Positions 55,962 through 64,000 of a DNA stretch of 64,000 bases are shown here, in pieces. How positions within the stretch are numbered: position 1 is the stretch's first letter; each line of letters begins with the position of its first letter. The position numbers were made by a program, and so were the translations under genes. Source of the DNA: Roseovarius sp. MMSF_3350 (GTDB taxonomy: Bacteria > Pseudomonadota > Alphaproteobacteria > Rhodobacterales > Rhodobacteraceae); NCBI RefSeq assembly GCF_030733425.1, contig NZ_JASHIZ010000017.1, positions 1 through 64,000 on the forward strand. Direction: 5' to 3'. A model generated the notes under the pieces. The model was given only the letters and a program-made list of their open reading frames with translations. It did no database searches and was not told where the DNA came from.

Positions 55962-57317
55962 ATGGGTATTGAAATCGACATCGCGTGGCTCACGCTCATC
56001 ATGTTCGGCAGCCTTCTGGCGCTGCTGATGGCGGGCCTGCCACTGGCCTTCGTCACCGGCGGCCTGGCCTGCGTTTTCCTGTTCATCCTCGGCGATGAAC
56101 GCGCGCTCAACATCGTGCCCAGCCGAATCTTCCCGCTGATGACCAACTATCAGCTCTCGGCGATCCCGCTTTTCATCTTCATGGCCGCGATGCTGGAAAG
56201 GGCGGGCATCATCAACGACATGTTCGACGTGATCTACAAGGTCATGGGCGGGCTCAAGGGCGGGCTGGCCGCGGCCACCATCATCGCCTCGACGATCCTC
56301 GCTGCCATGGTCGGCGTGATCGGCGCGGCGGTCGTGACCATGGGCATCATCGCCTTGCCCGCCATGCTGAAACGGCATTACGATCCCAAGATCGCCATGG
56401 GCTCGATCATGGCCGGCGGCACGCTGGGCATCCTGATCCCGCCCTCGATTCTCGCCATCATCTACGCCGTGGTGGCCGAGCAATCGGTGGGCGAGCTCTT
56501 CATCGGCGCGGTCATTCCCGGCCTGATGCTGTCGGGCATGTATATCGCCTATGTGGTCATGCGCAGCTACATCAACCCGGCCCTCGGCCCCGCCATCCCC
56601 GTCGAGGAGCGCGTCTCGAACCGCGAAAAGGTACAACTCATCGGCAAGATGGCCGCCCCCATCACGCTGGTCGCGGTGGTCCTCGGCATCATCTTCTCGG
56701 GCGTCGCCACGCCGGTCGAGGCCGCGGGCATCGGCACTTTCGGCGCCTTCATCGTCGCCGCCATCCACCGCAAGCTCGACTGGCCCACCATCCGCGAGGC
56801 CTGCACCACCACGCTCAAGGCCTCGGCCATGGTCATCTGGATCATGTTCGGCGCCACGATCTTCGTCGGGCTCTACGTTCTGGAAGGCGGGCAACAATTC
56901 GTGCAGGACGCGCTGGCGGCCACCGGCCTCGGCCCTTGGGGCATCCTGATCCTGATGCAGATCCTGCTGGTGATCCTCGGCATGTTCCTCGACTGGGTCG
57001 GCATCCTGCTGCTCTGCGTGCCGATCTTCGTGCCGATCATCAAGGCGCTTGGCGCGGCCGCCTTCGGCCTTGACAGCCCCGAGGACCTGGTTCTGTGGTT
57101 CGGCGTGCTCTATCTGGTGAACATGCAGATGAGCTTCCTGTCGCCCCCCTTCGGCTACGCGCTCTTCTACCTGCGCGGGGTGGCGCCGCCGGAAATCCCG
57201 ATGACGGACATCTTCAAATCGGCCCTGCCCTTCCTGTTCCTGCAAATCGTCGGGCTGGTGCTCTGCATGGTATTTCCGCAGATCATCACCTGGCTGCCAA
57301 GGCTGATCTACGGCTGA
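55962..57317 (+). CDS. TRAP transporter large permease (DctM family)
   Basis: 451 residues, about twelve helices. YQLSAIPLFIFMAAMLERAG, GTLGILIPPSILAIIYAV and MQMSFLSPPFGYALFYLRG are the standard DctM blocks. Begins 5 bases after the fused DctQ gene and closes the operon, followed by a strong terminator. Probably transports the ligand of the Tat-exported DctP. Confidence 0.94.
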   Translation: MGIEIDIAWLTLIMFGSLLALLMAGLPLAFVTGGLACVFLFILGDERALNIVPSRIFPLMTNYQLSAIPLFIFMAAMLERAGIINDMFDVIYKVMGGLKGGLAAATIIASTILAAMVGVIGAAVVTMGIIALPAMLKRHYDPKIAMGSIMAGGTLGILIPPSILAIIYAVVAEQSVGELFIGAVIPGLMLSGMYIAYVVMRSYINPALGPAIPVEERVSNREKVQLIGKMAAPITLVAVVLGIIFSGVATPVEAAGIGTFGAFIVAAIHRKLDWPTIREACTTTLKASAMVIWIMFGATIFVGLYVLEGGQQFVQDALAATGLGPWGILILMQILLVILGMFLDWVGILLLCVPIFVPIIKALGAAAFGLDSPEDLVLWFGVLYLVNMQMSFLSPPFGYALFYLRGVAPPEIPMTDIFKSALPFLFLQIVGLVLCMVFPQIITWLPRLIYG

Positions 57318-57345
57318 TACCGGGCCGAAACTCGCCGGCCTCTCA

Positions 57346-57374
57346 AACGGCCTCCGCACTGCGGGGGCCGTTTT
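57346..57374 (+). terminator. Rho-independent terminator of the third TRAP operon
   Basis: AACGGCCTCCGC (57346-57357) pairs with GCGGGGGCCGTT (57361-57372) over 12 bp with a 3-base loop, followed directly by more T. The best terminator in the window, 28 bases after the dctM stop. Confidence 0.85.
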
Positions 57375-57445
57375 CGCATCCATGAAACGCCAATTGCCAC
57401 GCGACGCGCTCAACGAGCGTATCACTCCTTCAAATCTGGAAAAAG

Positions 57446-57499
57446 TGGTGCCCGGGGGCGGAATCGAACCACCGACACGAGGATTTTCAATCCTCTGCT
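57446..57499 (-). tRNA. 3' fragment of tRNA-Phe (GAA), attachment site of a genomic island
   Basis: Read on the minus strand, this 54-base piece runs from the base of the anticodon stem to CCA. It contains the stem GAGGA, loop TTGAAAA with anticodon GAA, stem TCCTC, a T-arm with TTCGATT, the acceptor strand CCCGGGC, A and CCA. The 5' half (acceptor 5' strand and D-arm) is missing; sequence beyond 57499 does not continue the gene. This is the typical duplicated tRNA 3' end at the boundary of an integrated element, directly followed by an integrase gene. The intact tRNA-Phe should lie at the far end of the island. Confidence 0.85.
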
Positions 57500-57779
57500 A
57501 TGATCTCATAAGCTTGCGACGCCTTGAGAACGCGTGAGGCAATCTGAGTGAGTCTGCGACGGCTAAACAGTTGATATTAAAGATATTGGGTCGTCTCCCA
57601 GAAACTCAAAATCCGTCTCGCGACATCTCAACGGGTTTCAACGCGTCTCACTGCAGCGCAGGGATTTTGTCGTCCTGGCGTCGTCCCGAAGCCATCTGCA
57701 CGATTCTCTGGACGTCGAAGCTTCCGGTGCTGCTTAAAGAGACCGACTTCCCTCCTGATTACAAACTCAGGAGACTTAC
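57500..57779. other. island-end region with short repeats upstream of the integrase
   Basis: No gene. It contains direct copies of (T)TGCGACG at 57514-57521 and 57554-57561, exactly 40 bases apart, a related TCGCGAC at 57618-57624, and ACGCGT motifs near 57530 and 57641. These are placed as expected for arm-type integrase or excisionase sites. The sequence is also visibly less GC-rich than the chromosome to the left. Confidence 0.4.
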
Positions 57780-59180
57780 ATGCCATTCGATCGAAACGAA
57801 CCACAGGGCAACACTGTTCAAAGGAAGAGCCGCAAAGAGCGGCTGACCAACCAGTTTGTCCAGAACCTCAAACCGACCGGCAAGCGCCAAACAATTTCTG
57901 ATGAAGTCTGTCAGGGCTTGTCTCTGCGCATCGGCGTGTCAGGCACGAAGTCTTGGTCCTACATGGGCCGCGATTGCCACGGCAAGAGCCGCACCGAGAC
58001 GATCGGTCGGTATCCAGACATATCCTTGAAGGCCGCGCGCCGGCAAGCCGATCAGCTCCGCAAAATTTTCGCATCGTCGGAGTCGCTTGCCAGCCACCTG
58101 AAGCCCCCTGCCATCGTAGAAGAGGTCACATTGTATGAACTCCTGATCGAGGCAGAAGACAGGTTCCGCGCAACAAAAAAGATCTGGCAACCCCGCGGTA
58201 AAATAAGTGACGCTTCAACAGCACGCCAAGTAATAATGGCAGTGTTTGCCACTGAGCTACACCGCCCCGCTGTTGAATTGAGCGGCGAAAAGGCATCGAC
58301 ACTCATCCGAGCCTACACACCCAAGAGCAAAGCCAAGACAGGAAAAACCACCGCGAACGGTCAAACAGCCAAAGCACTCATCTATCTTCGGACGGTATTC
58401 AACTGGGCATCCCACCGGACTCCTCGTTTTCAGAAAATTGGAGCTGGTCGGAGTCCCGCCCTTCCTGTTGCGGATCTTTCGGTCATACAGGATCCTTCAA
58501 TTGACGATCCTATGATTACAGGAGAAAGAGACCGTGTCCTAACCGTTGGGGAGCTTCGCTCTCTCCTTCAGCATCTGAGGGTGCCAGAAACGACTCCGCC
58601 GGAATGGTGGAAGGTAGACCTGCGGCCGATCGCTCAGCGCTTCATGCTGCTCACCTTAGCGAGGAGGGAGGAAGTTGAAGCCGCCCGCCTACGGGATGTG
58701 AACTTCGAAGAAAAGTCGTGGACCAAGCGCGTCAAGGGAGGACATCAGGTTACACACCCGCTGTCGGACGCTGCCATCGCCCTGCTCAAAGCGCTCCCCG
58801 GATTTGATTGCCGGAAAGATAACGACCTATTATTTCCGAACCAAGAGTTCGGTCGCCTTGGAAACTGGAATCGTTCGAAATTGCAATTGCAGGAAATTTC
58901 AAGCGTAGAGGATTGGCACCGTCACGACCTAAGGCGCACAGGAGCGACAATTCTATCACTCTTTGGAGTACCCCCCCAGATCGTCGACACGTTGCTTTCG
59001 CATCAGAACCCACTTTCGAAACAGGCGGTCAGTCCGGCTTTGCAGAGCTACGCAAAGCTCGCGAAGGAGATGAAAGGTTTGCCAAATCCACTACGGGATG
59101 CGGTCGAAACTCTCGCCGAGGTTATTCGCACAATTGAGGAAGGCAAGTTGGGGTTTGTTTTATCTAACCAAGATCCTTGA
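57780..59180 (+). CDS. int: tyrosine recombinase / P4-type integrase
   Basis: 466 residues. Residues about 20-95 are the DUF4102-type arm-binding domain (LSLRIGVSGTKSW, IGRYPDISLKAARRQAD). The catalytic domain shows LTLARREEVEAARL (R295/R296), HRHDLRRTGAT (H382, R385), LSHQ (H408) and SYAK (Y424). AGGAG stands before ATG 57780. It lies 280 bases from the tRNA-Phe fragment, so it almost certainly inserted this island. Base composition is lower in GC than the neighbouring chromosome, a sign of transfer. Confidence 0.92.
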   Translation: MPFDRNEPQGNTVQRKSRKERLTNQFVQNLKPTGKRQTISDEVCQGLSLRIGVSGTKSWSYMGRDCHGKSRTETIGRYPDISLKAARRQADQLRKIFASSESLASHLKPPAIVEEVTLYELLIEAEDRFRATKKIWQPRGKISDASTARQVIMAVFATELHRPAVELSGEKASTLIRAYTPKSKAKTGKTTANGQTAKALIYLRTVFNWASHRTPRFQKIGAGRSPALPVADLSVIQDPSIDDPMITGERDRVLTVGELRSLLQHLRVPETTPPEWWKVDLRPIAQRFMLLTLARREEVEAARLRDVNFEEKSWTKRVKGGHQVTHPLSDAAIALLKALPGFDCRKDNDLLFPNQEFGRLGNWNRSKLQLQEISSVEDWHRHDLRRTGATILSLFGVPPQIVDTLLSHQNPLSKQAVSPALQSYAKLAKEMKGLPNPLRDAVETLAEVIRTIEEGKLGFVLSNQDP

Positions 59181-59901
59181 TAACTACAAGCGACCGCACA
59201 AGTTGTCTTTGGCCGCACTCAGGAAGAAAGGTAAAAACCATCACCGACGGCATGGGAACCGTTCTGGCGAAGATGCAAACCCACATTGTCCCGGCGATCT
59301 CGGTTCATAGAGGAAAGCAAGAACTGATGGAACTGTAGGCGTGCGCGTATTTCTTCGCGCGCACGTGTGGAAAATCAGCATCTTGGCGCCGCTTTAGGCG
59401 CAAATTATTTCGGCTTCCACGCCCATATTTTTTCGCTTCATTGCCGAAGCTCTGCTGCAATCACACGCAGAACCAGAAATCCGATGTAGAAGATGAGATT
59501 TGGGGCGTTGTCAACGGAGACTCAAGTTTTCAAAACCCTGTTGAAGCTATTCATGTAGCCTCTCCATCGGCGATAGCACGCAATAAGGGCGGGAAGCCGA
59601 CTTTCGCCGCGCACGGCGCCGACGGCAGCTTCGCCGGCGCAACTGCCCATGTCTTCAGTTTGTAGATGTCCGCTCAGTTACGACCCTATACTGTTCTGAG
59701 CGAACTCGGTTTCCGCGCATGTGCCGAGCTTATCAACAGCGGTTCGTTAGAACGCAGGAATGCCGGCCGGCGACCCTGTTTACCCGCGGGCTGGGGTTAA
59801 GCTGCAAGGCCATGCCGACTGGGACGGAAGTCCGACTTGCGTGGCGCCCGGGCCGGAACAGATCGCAAGACGAATGTGTTCGTTCCAAAGGAGGACACGA
59901 T
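59181..59901. other. 721-base gene-poor island spacer
   Basis: No convincing gene. A hairpin CGTGCGCG (59340-59347) / CGCGCACG (59358-59365) may end the integrase transcript. A 74-codon frame at 59441-59665 lacks a ribosome site and a known family; its last part (GGKPTFAAHGADGSF) may be decayed coding sequence. The promoter of the sulfur genes should lie near the right end. Confidence 0.4.
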
Positions 59902-61293
59902 ATGACCCTACGTTTCGAACAGATACTGGCCGACGGGGTCGCTGAATGCTCCTATTTGCTCGGCGACGACGCGACGCACACCTGCGCGGTTGTTGATCCG
60001 CGCCCTGACGTGGAGATCTACCTCGAAACCGCCCGGCGTTTCGGCCTCGCCATCACCCATGTCTTCGAGACCCATATCCATGCGGACTTCCTGAGCGGCG
60101 CGCGCGAACTGGTGGACCGGCTCGGCGGGCAGGCGAAGCTTTACGTCAGCACCGAGGGCGGGGCCGAATACGGCTTCGAGCATGAGCCCGTGCGCGACGG
60201 CGACGAGTTCACCTTCGGCGGCATGCGCATGAAGGCGCGATTCACCCCCGGCCACACTCCGGAGCACGTCTCCTACCTGCTCTTCGATGGCGACATCGAG
60301 ACGCCGTGGGGCGTGCTGTCTGGCGATGCCTTCTTCGTCGACAGCGTCGGCCGGCCCGACCTGCTGGGCGACAACCAGTCCGAAGAGCTGGCGGAGAAGC
60401 TCTTCCACACCGTCCGGGACGTCTTCATGGCGCTGCCGGACGACGTCATCATCTACCCCTGCCACGGGGCGGGGTCGGCCTGCGGACCCGACATCGGCGA
60501 CCGGATGTCCTCGACCATCGGCTATGAGCGACGCTTCAACAGCTACGCTCGGATCGAGGAGCTGGACGAGTTCAAGGAGGCGATCCTGGGGGACGCCCCG
60601 CCGGTGCCGACCCATTATCCGCGCATGAAGAAGGTGAACGCCAAGGGCCCGGAGGTGCTGCGCAACCTGCCGCGCATCGAGCCGATGACCGTGGAGCGCT
60701 TCGGCAAGGCGACGGAGGGCGGCGCCCAGATTCTCGACGTGCGCGACATGATGGATTTCGGCGCGGGCCACGTGCCGGGAAGCCTGAACATTGGCGCGCG
60801 ACCGGAGCTTTCGGTCTGGGCGGGCTGGCTCCTCGATCCAGGCAAGCCAATCTATCTCGTCCTGCACGAGGACGGCGAGCTTCCCGACGTGTTGCGCCTG
60901 CTCTGGCGCACCGGCTTCACCGACTTCGGGGGCTACCTCGCGGGTGGCATGGCCGCCTGGCGCGAGGCAGGGCTGGAATTTGCCCAGATCCCGCAAATTT
61001 CTGTGCATGAGCTGAAGCAGGCGGACGACCTGCAACCCCTCGACGTGCGCAAGCCGGATGAATGGGAGGGCGGGCACATCCCGGGCGCCCGCCATGCCTT
61101 CCTCGGAGAACTGCGGGAGGAGATGGACAACCTCGATCGCTCCGCCCCCTACGCCACCTATTGCGCCAGCGGTTTCCGCGCCTCAATTGCCGCCAGCCTG
61201 TTGAAGAGAAACGGCTTCGGACAGGTGCGCAACGTGCCGGGCAGTTGGAAGGGTTGGAGCGCCGCCGGCTACAACGTCGAGAAACCGAGCTAA
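59902..61293 (+). CDS. persulfide dioxygenase-rhodanese fusion (CstB-like MBL-fold protein)
   Basis: 463 residues. Residues 1-250 are a metallo-beta-lactamase fold with ETHIHADFLSG (H58, H60, D62), FTPGHTPEH and LSGDAFFV, of the ETHE1/persulfide dioxygenase type. Residues about 270-350 are a rhodanese-like domain without a catalytic Cys; residues about 365-463 are a rhodanese with Cys in TYCASGFRAS. This MBL, pseudo-rhodanese, rhodanese order is that of CstB, which oxidises persulfides to thiosulfate or sulfite. An ideal ribosome site (AAAGGAGGA) marks ATG 59902; the frame extends upstream to 59719 without support. Confidence 0.87.
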   Translation: MTLRFEQILADGVAECSYLLGDDATHTCAVVDPRPDVEIYLETARRFGLAITHVFETHIHADFLSGARELVDRLGGQAKLYVSTEGGAEYGFEHEPVRDGDEFTFGGMRMKARFTPGHTPEHVSYLLFDGDIETPWGVLSGDAFFVDSVGRPDLLGDNQSEELAEKLFHTVRDVFMALPDDVIIYPCHGAGSACGPDIGDRMSSTIGYERRFNSYARIEELDEFKEAILGDAPPVPTHYPRMKKVNAKGPEVLRNLPRIEPMTVERFGKATEGGAQILDVRDMMDFGAGHVPGSLNIGARPELSVWAGWLLDPGKPIYLVLHEDGELPDVLRLLWRTGFTDFGGYLAGGMAAWREAGLEFAQIPQISVHELKQADDLQPLDVRKPDEWEGGHIPGARHAFLGELREEMDNLDRSAPYATYCASGFRASIAASLLKRNGFGQVRNVPGSWKGWSAAGYNVEKPS

Positions 61294-61303
61294 AGAGGAC
61301 ACC

Positions 61304-61762
61304 ATGCAAGATACAGTCCAGATCAACGATCGTTTCACGATCGCCAAGTTCGCGCCCGAAGCCGATCAGGTCCGGCAGGCCGCGCAGGAGGGCTTCCGAT
61401 CGCTCATCAACATGCAGACCGATGACGAGGACAAGAAGCTGAAGATGAAACCGGAGGAGGAAGCTGAAACGGCAAGGGAGGCCGGCCTGACCTTTCTGCA
61501 TCATCCGGTCGACGGCGAGAAACTCTCCGAAGACCTTGTCGATGACTTCCGCCGAAAGGCCATCGACCTGCCGGCCCCGGTGCTGGTTCACTGCGCCTCT
61601 GGCAAGCGGTCCGGCGCCTTCGTGATGATGCACATCGGCAGCGAACAAGGCATTACCGGCGACGAGGTCATCCGCAAGGCCGAGGAGATGGGCTTTGAGT
61701 GCGACACGCCGGAGCTTGAAGACTTCGTGAAGAGCTACGTGAACAGCCACAACGGTAAATGA
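61304..61762 (+). CDS. DUF442 phosphatase-like protein (Blh N-terminal type)
   Basis: 152 residues with the DUF442 / TIGR01244 pattern, a dual-specificity-phosphatase fold: RSLINMQTDDED near residue 32 and the active loop VHCASGKRSG (C97, R102). In the BigR/Blh systems of plant-associated bacteria this domain is fused to, or next to, a persulfide dioxygenase. Here it follows the CstB-like gene by 10 bases, so the pair is a sulfide/persulfide detoxification unit. Whether it acts as a phosphatase or a sulfurtransferase is open. Confidence 0.82.
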   Translation: MQDTVQINDRFTIAKFAPEADQVRQAAQEGFRSLINMQTDDEDKKLKMKPEEEAETAREAGLTFLHHPVDGEKLSEDLVDDFRRKAIDLPAPVLVHCASGKRSGAFVMMHIGSEQGITGDEVIRKAEEMGFECDTPELEDFVKSYVNSHNGK

Positions 61763-61845
61763 CTGCAACGGGCCGGGGCACCTACATCTCGGCCTTTTGT
61801 GCCCTCACCTTTCCCGAGAGGGGTCCTGCATGTCCAGACGCGATA

Positions 61846-62330
61846 TCAGGCGTGGTTCTTCGATATCACACTGACTTGCCCATTGCGTTCCAGATGGGCC
61901 TCCTCGAACTCCGAGAGATCCCGCAAGCCCTTCAGGCGCAGCGACTCTGTGATATGGTTCTCGCCGAAGTGAGCACTGCGCAAGGCTTGCCAGTCCACCT
62001 TCGCCTCGTGGACAAAGGTAATGGTGCGCCCTTTCACGAGACGGATGACGATTTGCGAATGCGGCGCGATGGCGTTCACCTGACATAGAGAACCACCACA
62101 AGGTGGCCACAAGCTCCGGGATCAACGGCGCGTTACCCTGAGGGCGCGGCTAACGCTCGACCCAAGAATGACGGTCAGAACGATGTCCTGCGCCGACAGG
62201 TTCGGGACCGACGTGGTGCCACCCGATAAAGCAGGATGGCGTAGACAAAGATGATCGCTGCGCGGATGCTCATCTGCCACCAGGCGATATGCGGCGTGTC
62301 TTGGCCGATCAGGTAATGAAATGTTTCCAT
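61846..62330 (-). pseudogene. frameshifted DUF421 (YetF-like) membrane protein gene
   Basis: From ATG 62330 the frame reads METFHYLIGQ, then WQMSIRAAIIFVYAILLYRVAP, the first helix of a DUF421 protein. It breaks and resumes in a second frame as NLSAQDIVLTVILGSSVSRAL, shifts again to GNAPLIPELVATLWW, and again to IAPHSQIVIRLVKGRTITFV and DLSEFEEAHLERNGQVSVI, the typical DUF421 C-terminal domain ending at 61846. Together the pieces give a normal-length DUF421 protein in the right order, but with about three frame changes. No single frame covers it, so it is inactive unless the sequence has errors. Confidence 0.72.
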
Positions 62331-62525
62331 GGCCCCGGTTCCCTTTTTTTCGCTTAGCTCGAATATCCCTTTCGGTCCTCTCGAATCTCCACGGATCGGG
62401 TTCCACGAGCTACTGACAGTAGACGAGGTGAGTATGTCAAAATGGTCGTGTCGGCACGCTCCATTCCTCTCGTTCTCGCATCGTCACAAATGGGTTGCGC
62501 TAACCAAATGGAATTGCCCTAATGA
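62331..62525. other. spacer between the DUF421 remnant and the kinase
   Basis: No gene of known family. A GAGGTG 4 bases before ATG 62433 starts a 38-codon frame ending in an ATGA overlap at 62547, a possible leader for the kinase. Otherwise AT-rich promoter-like sequence. Confidence 0.3.
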
Positions 62526-63563
62526 ATGCGGGATAAATATGCGGCAATGACGATGAAACAGAGTGAATCTTCAGAACTGCAAGCTCCAGAAAGCCTTCAG
62601 CAGCACCTCGCCGCGATCGTCGAGGGGTCGGATGATGCGATCATCACGAAGGGTCTCGATAGCGTCATCCGTAGTTGGAACCCGGGCGCGGAACGGCTTT
62701 TCGGATACTCCGCCGAGGAGGCTATCGGTCGGTCGATCACGTTGATCTTCCCTGATGACCGCATGGACGAAGAAGCCGGTTTCATCGCGCGGCTGCGCCG
62801 GGGTGAGCGGATCTCCAACCTGGAGACGGTCCGGAAGCGCAAGGACGGAACTCTCGTGCCGATTTCACTCACCGTTTCCCCGGTGCGCAATGCCAACGGC
62901 AAAATCATCGGCGCGTCGAAGATCGCACGGGACATCACGCTACAACGCCAGGCCGTGGAGAGGCAGCAACTCCTTCTCTCCGAAATGCGCCATCGGGTCG
63001 GAAACTCCTTCGCGGTGGCCGGCGGACTTCTTGGCATCGCGGCGCGTCAGGTGGAGAGCGTCCAAGAGCTCGTCACGGTGATGCGCCAACGCCTCCATGC
63101 CTTGGCATCTGTCCATGCGCGCGCCGTCGATGATCCCGCTGGAGCACGGCCGGAGGGCACTGCTCTGGTCCATCTCATCACCTCGATCCTGGAACCCTTC
63201 AGCGGGGGCGCTTCCGTGCAACTGGATGTGCCGGAGCTCGACGTGTGTCCGGCCGCCATCACGCCCCTGTCACTCGTTTTCTTCGAGCTGGCGACCAACG
63301 CCGTGAAGTATGGAGGTCTCTCTGAAGCAGGTGACGGCATCGCGATCCAGGCGGAGAAGCATGGTAACCGCCTGATCGTCCACTGGACGGAAGCCTGCGC
63401 CACGAAGCCCGCATCCGGCGAACCCGGCAAGGCGGGCTTCGGAACACGCATGTGCCAGAACACGGTCGGCTCTTCGCTCGGTGGAAAATTCTCCAGAGAT
63501 TTCAACCCGAACGGCATGATAGCGACGCTGAACCTCGACCTGACAGCCGTGACGGGCGTGTAG
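62526..63563 (+). CDS. PAS-domain HWE-family sensor histidine kinase
   Basis: 345 residues, no membrane helix. Residues 27-140 are a PAS domain (SWNPGAERLFGYSAEEAIG, KDGTLVPISLTVSPV). The H-box is LLSEMRHRVGN with H156, the N-box ELATNAVKYGGLS, and HWTEA gives the W-x-E motif of the HWE group. The usual HRxKN of this family reads HRVGN, with Gly for the conserved Lys. No response regulator is next to it. ATG 62547 is an alternative start: a short upstream frame (62433-62550, weak ribosome site) ends in an ATGA overlap with it. Confidence 0.86.
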   Translation: MRDKYAAMTMKQSESSELQAPESLQQHLAAIVEGSDDAIITKGLDSVIRSWNPGAERLFGYSAEEAIGRSITLIFPDDRMDEEAGFIARLRRGERISNLETVRKRKDGTLVPISLTVSPVRNANGKIIGASKIARDITLQRQAVERQQLLLSEMRHRVGNSFAVAGGLLGIAARQVESVQELVTVMRQRLHALASVHARAVDDPAGARPEGTALVHLITSILEPFSGGASVQLDVPELDVCPAAITPLSLVFFELATNAVKYGGLSEAGDGIAIQAEKHGNRLIVHWTEACATKPASGEPGKAGFGTRMCQNTVGSSLGGKFSRDFNPNGMIATLNLDLTAVTGV

Positions 63564-64000
63564 GCGTAGGAGCTCCATTTGGCTCGATGGGCAAGTGCGC
63601 CGAAGTATTAGGAGGCTGGACGGGCTTGGCAACGCGCGTCCCAGGTCAATCGGTCTGCTACGACATCTACGAAGGTCGTCTGTTCAACCTGGTTGATGTA
63701 GACGGCCAGGACTCTTCCAGAGACATCATATGAGGTTGCGGGAACCAACCGGCCCGAATGCTGCAACCCGCCACGAAAGACCGCTTCGGGGAAAGCTGCG
63801 ACGCAGCGATGTCCTCGTGGCGAAGGTCAGGTATGGGCCGAGAGCGGCGGGCGTGCAGGATCGCGCAGCGCGTGCCTTGCTGCGTTGCCGCAGGTCCGCT
63901 TCGAGCCCATAGTGAGGGATGCTGCATCGTGCACCAATGTCCGCTCCTCGGGCAGCGGCCAAAAACGTGACAAAATCAAACCGAGTTTCGCCAAGGGTTT
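63564..64000. other. 437-base island spacer at the window end
   Basis: A 48-codon frame (63587-63733, MGKCAEVLGGW...) has a poor, distant ribosome site; it may be a fragment. The rest has open frames on both strands but no start signals or recognisable family. No integrase site or tRNA appears before the window ends. Confidence 0.35.

Noticed and set aside
57514..57650. CRISPR-like repeats next to the integrase
   Set aside because: Repeats are very short, imperfect and few, with no uniform spacers and no cas genes; better explained as integrase arm sites.
59441..59665. 74-codon frame in the island spacer
   Set aside because: No ribosome site and no recognisable domain; kept only as part of the spacer description.
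61759..62088. 109-codon plus-strand frame after the DUF442 gene
   Set aside because: It runs opposite the recognisable DUF421 C-terminal segment and has no family or good ribosome site.

Overview
The window looks like a high-GC alphaproteobacterial chromosome of the Rhodobacteraceae/Roseobacter type. This rests on the density of TRAP, Liv and Dpp uptake systems, a RegA/ActR-type regulator, TamA-TamB, and a protein flavour typical of marine roseobacters; the species cannot be named from sequence alone. No rRNA, complete tRNA, CRISPR array or insertion sequence was seen.

Layout. 1-6394 (+): end of one TRAP transporter (dctQM), a decayed amino-acid ABC permease scrap, then a complete TRAP operon (dctPQM) ending in an FAD oxidoreductase, faced by a GntR/FCD repressor (6375-7064, -). 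7352-9151 (-): a fatty-acid-hydroxylase/sterol-desaturase-fold gene with three small genes, one of the DUF6166 type. 9419-14500 (-): a branched-chain-amino-acid-type ABC transporter (livJ-G-F-H-M). 14801-16539 (-): metallophosphoesterase plus lipid-kinase-like pair. 16651-21445 (-): a catabolic cluster (DUF1185 protein, alpha/beta hydrolase, flavin reductase, luciferase-like monooxygenase, aldehyde dehydrogenase) with a divergent LysR gene. 22388-25134 (-): a divergent PEP carboxylase preceded by a possible coupled leader peptide. 25563-33728: a cyanophycin locus (cyanophycinase, cyanophycin synthetase, a stand-alone ATP-grasp ligase and a CocE/NonD hydrolase on -, isoaspartyl peptidase divergent on +). 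33762-41248: AI-2E/PerM permease and tamA-tamB. 41242-44548: oxyR divergent from katG. 44702-46981: an orphan RegA-like regulator, a DCC-family protein and a UbiB/ABC1 kinase. 47344-53286: a dipeptide-type ABC transporter (dppABCDF) with a small gene on the opposite strand between dppC and dppD. 53467-57317: a third TRAP operon whose DctQ is fused to a TM2-like domain and a coiled coil.

57446 onward is a genomic island. It starts at a 54-bp 3' fragment of a tRNA-Phe gene (minus strand), immediately followed by a P4-type tyrosine integrase. It carries a persulfide-dioxygenase/rhodanese fusion with a DUF442 phosphatase-like protein (a sulfur detoxification unit), a frameshifted DUF421 gene and a PAS/HWE histidine kinase, with gene-poor spacers between them. 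The right end of the island is not in the window.

How things fit together. Much of the window is scavenging: three TRAP systems, one Liv and one Dpp system feed organic acids, amino acids or peptides into catabolism. All four complete systems have a GC-rich hairpin directly after the binding-protein gene, as expected if the binding protein is made in excess over the membrane parts; the fifth, partial system starts in what looks like the same element. The cyanophycin locus stores Asp and Arg. It has an extra ligase and hydrolase that the standard pathway does not need, and this is the most promising place for undescribed chemistry.
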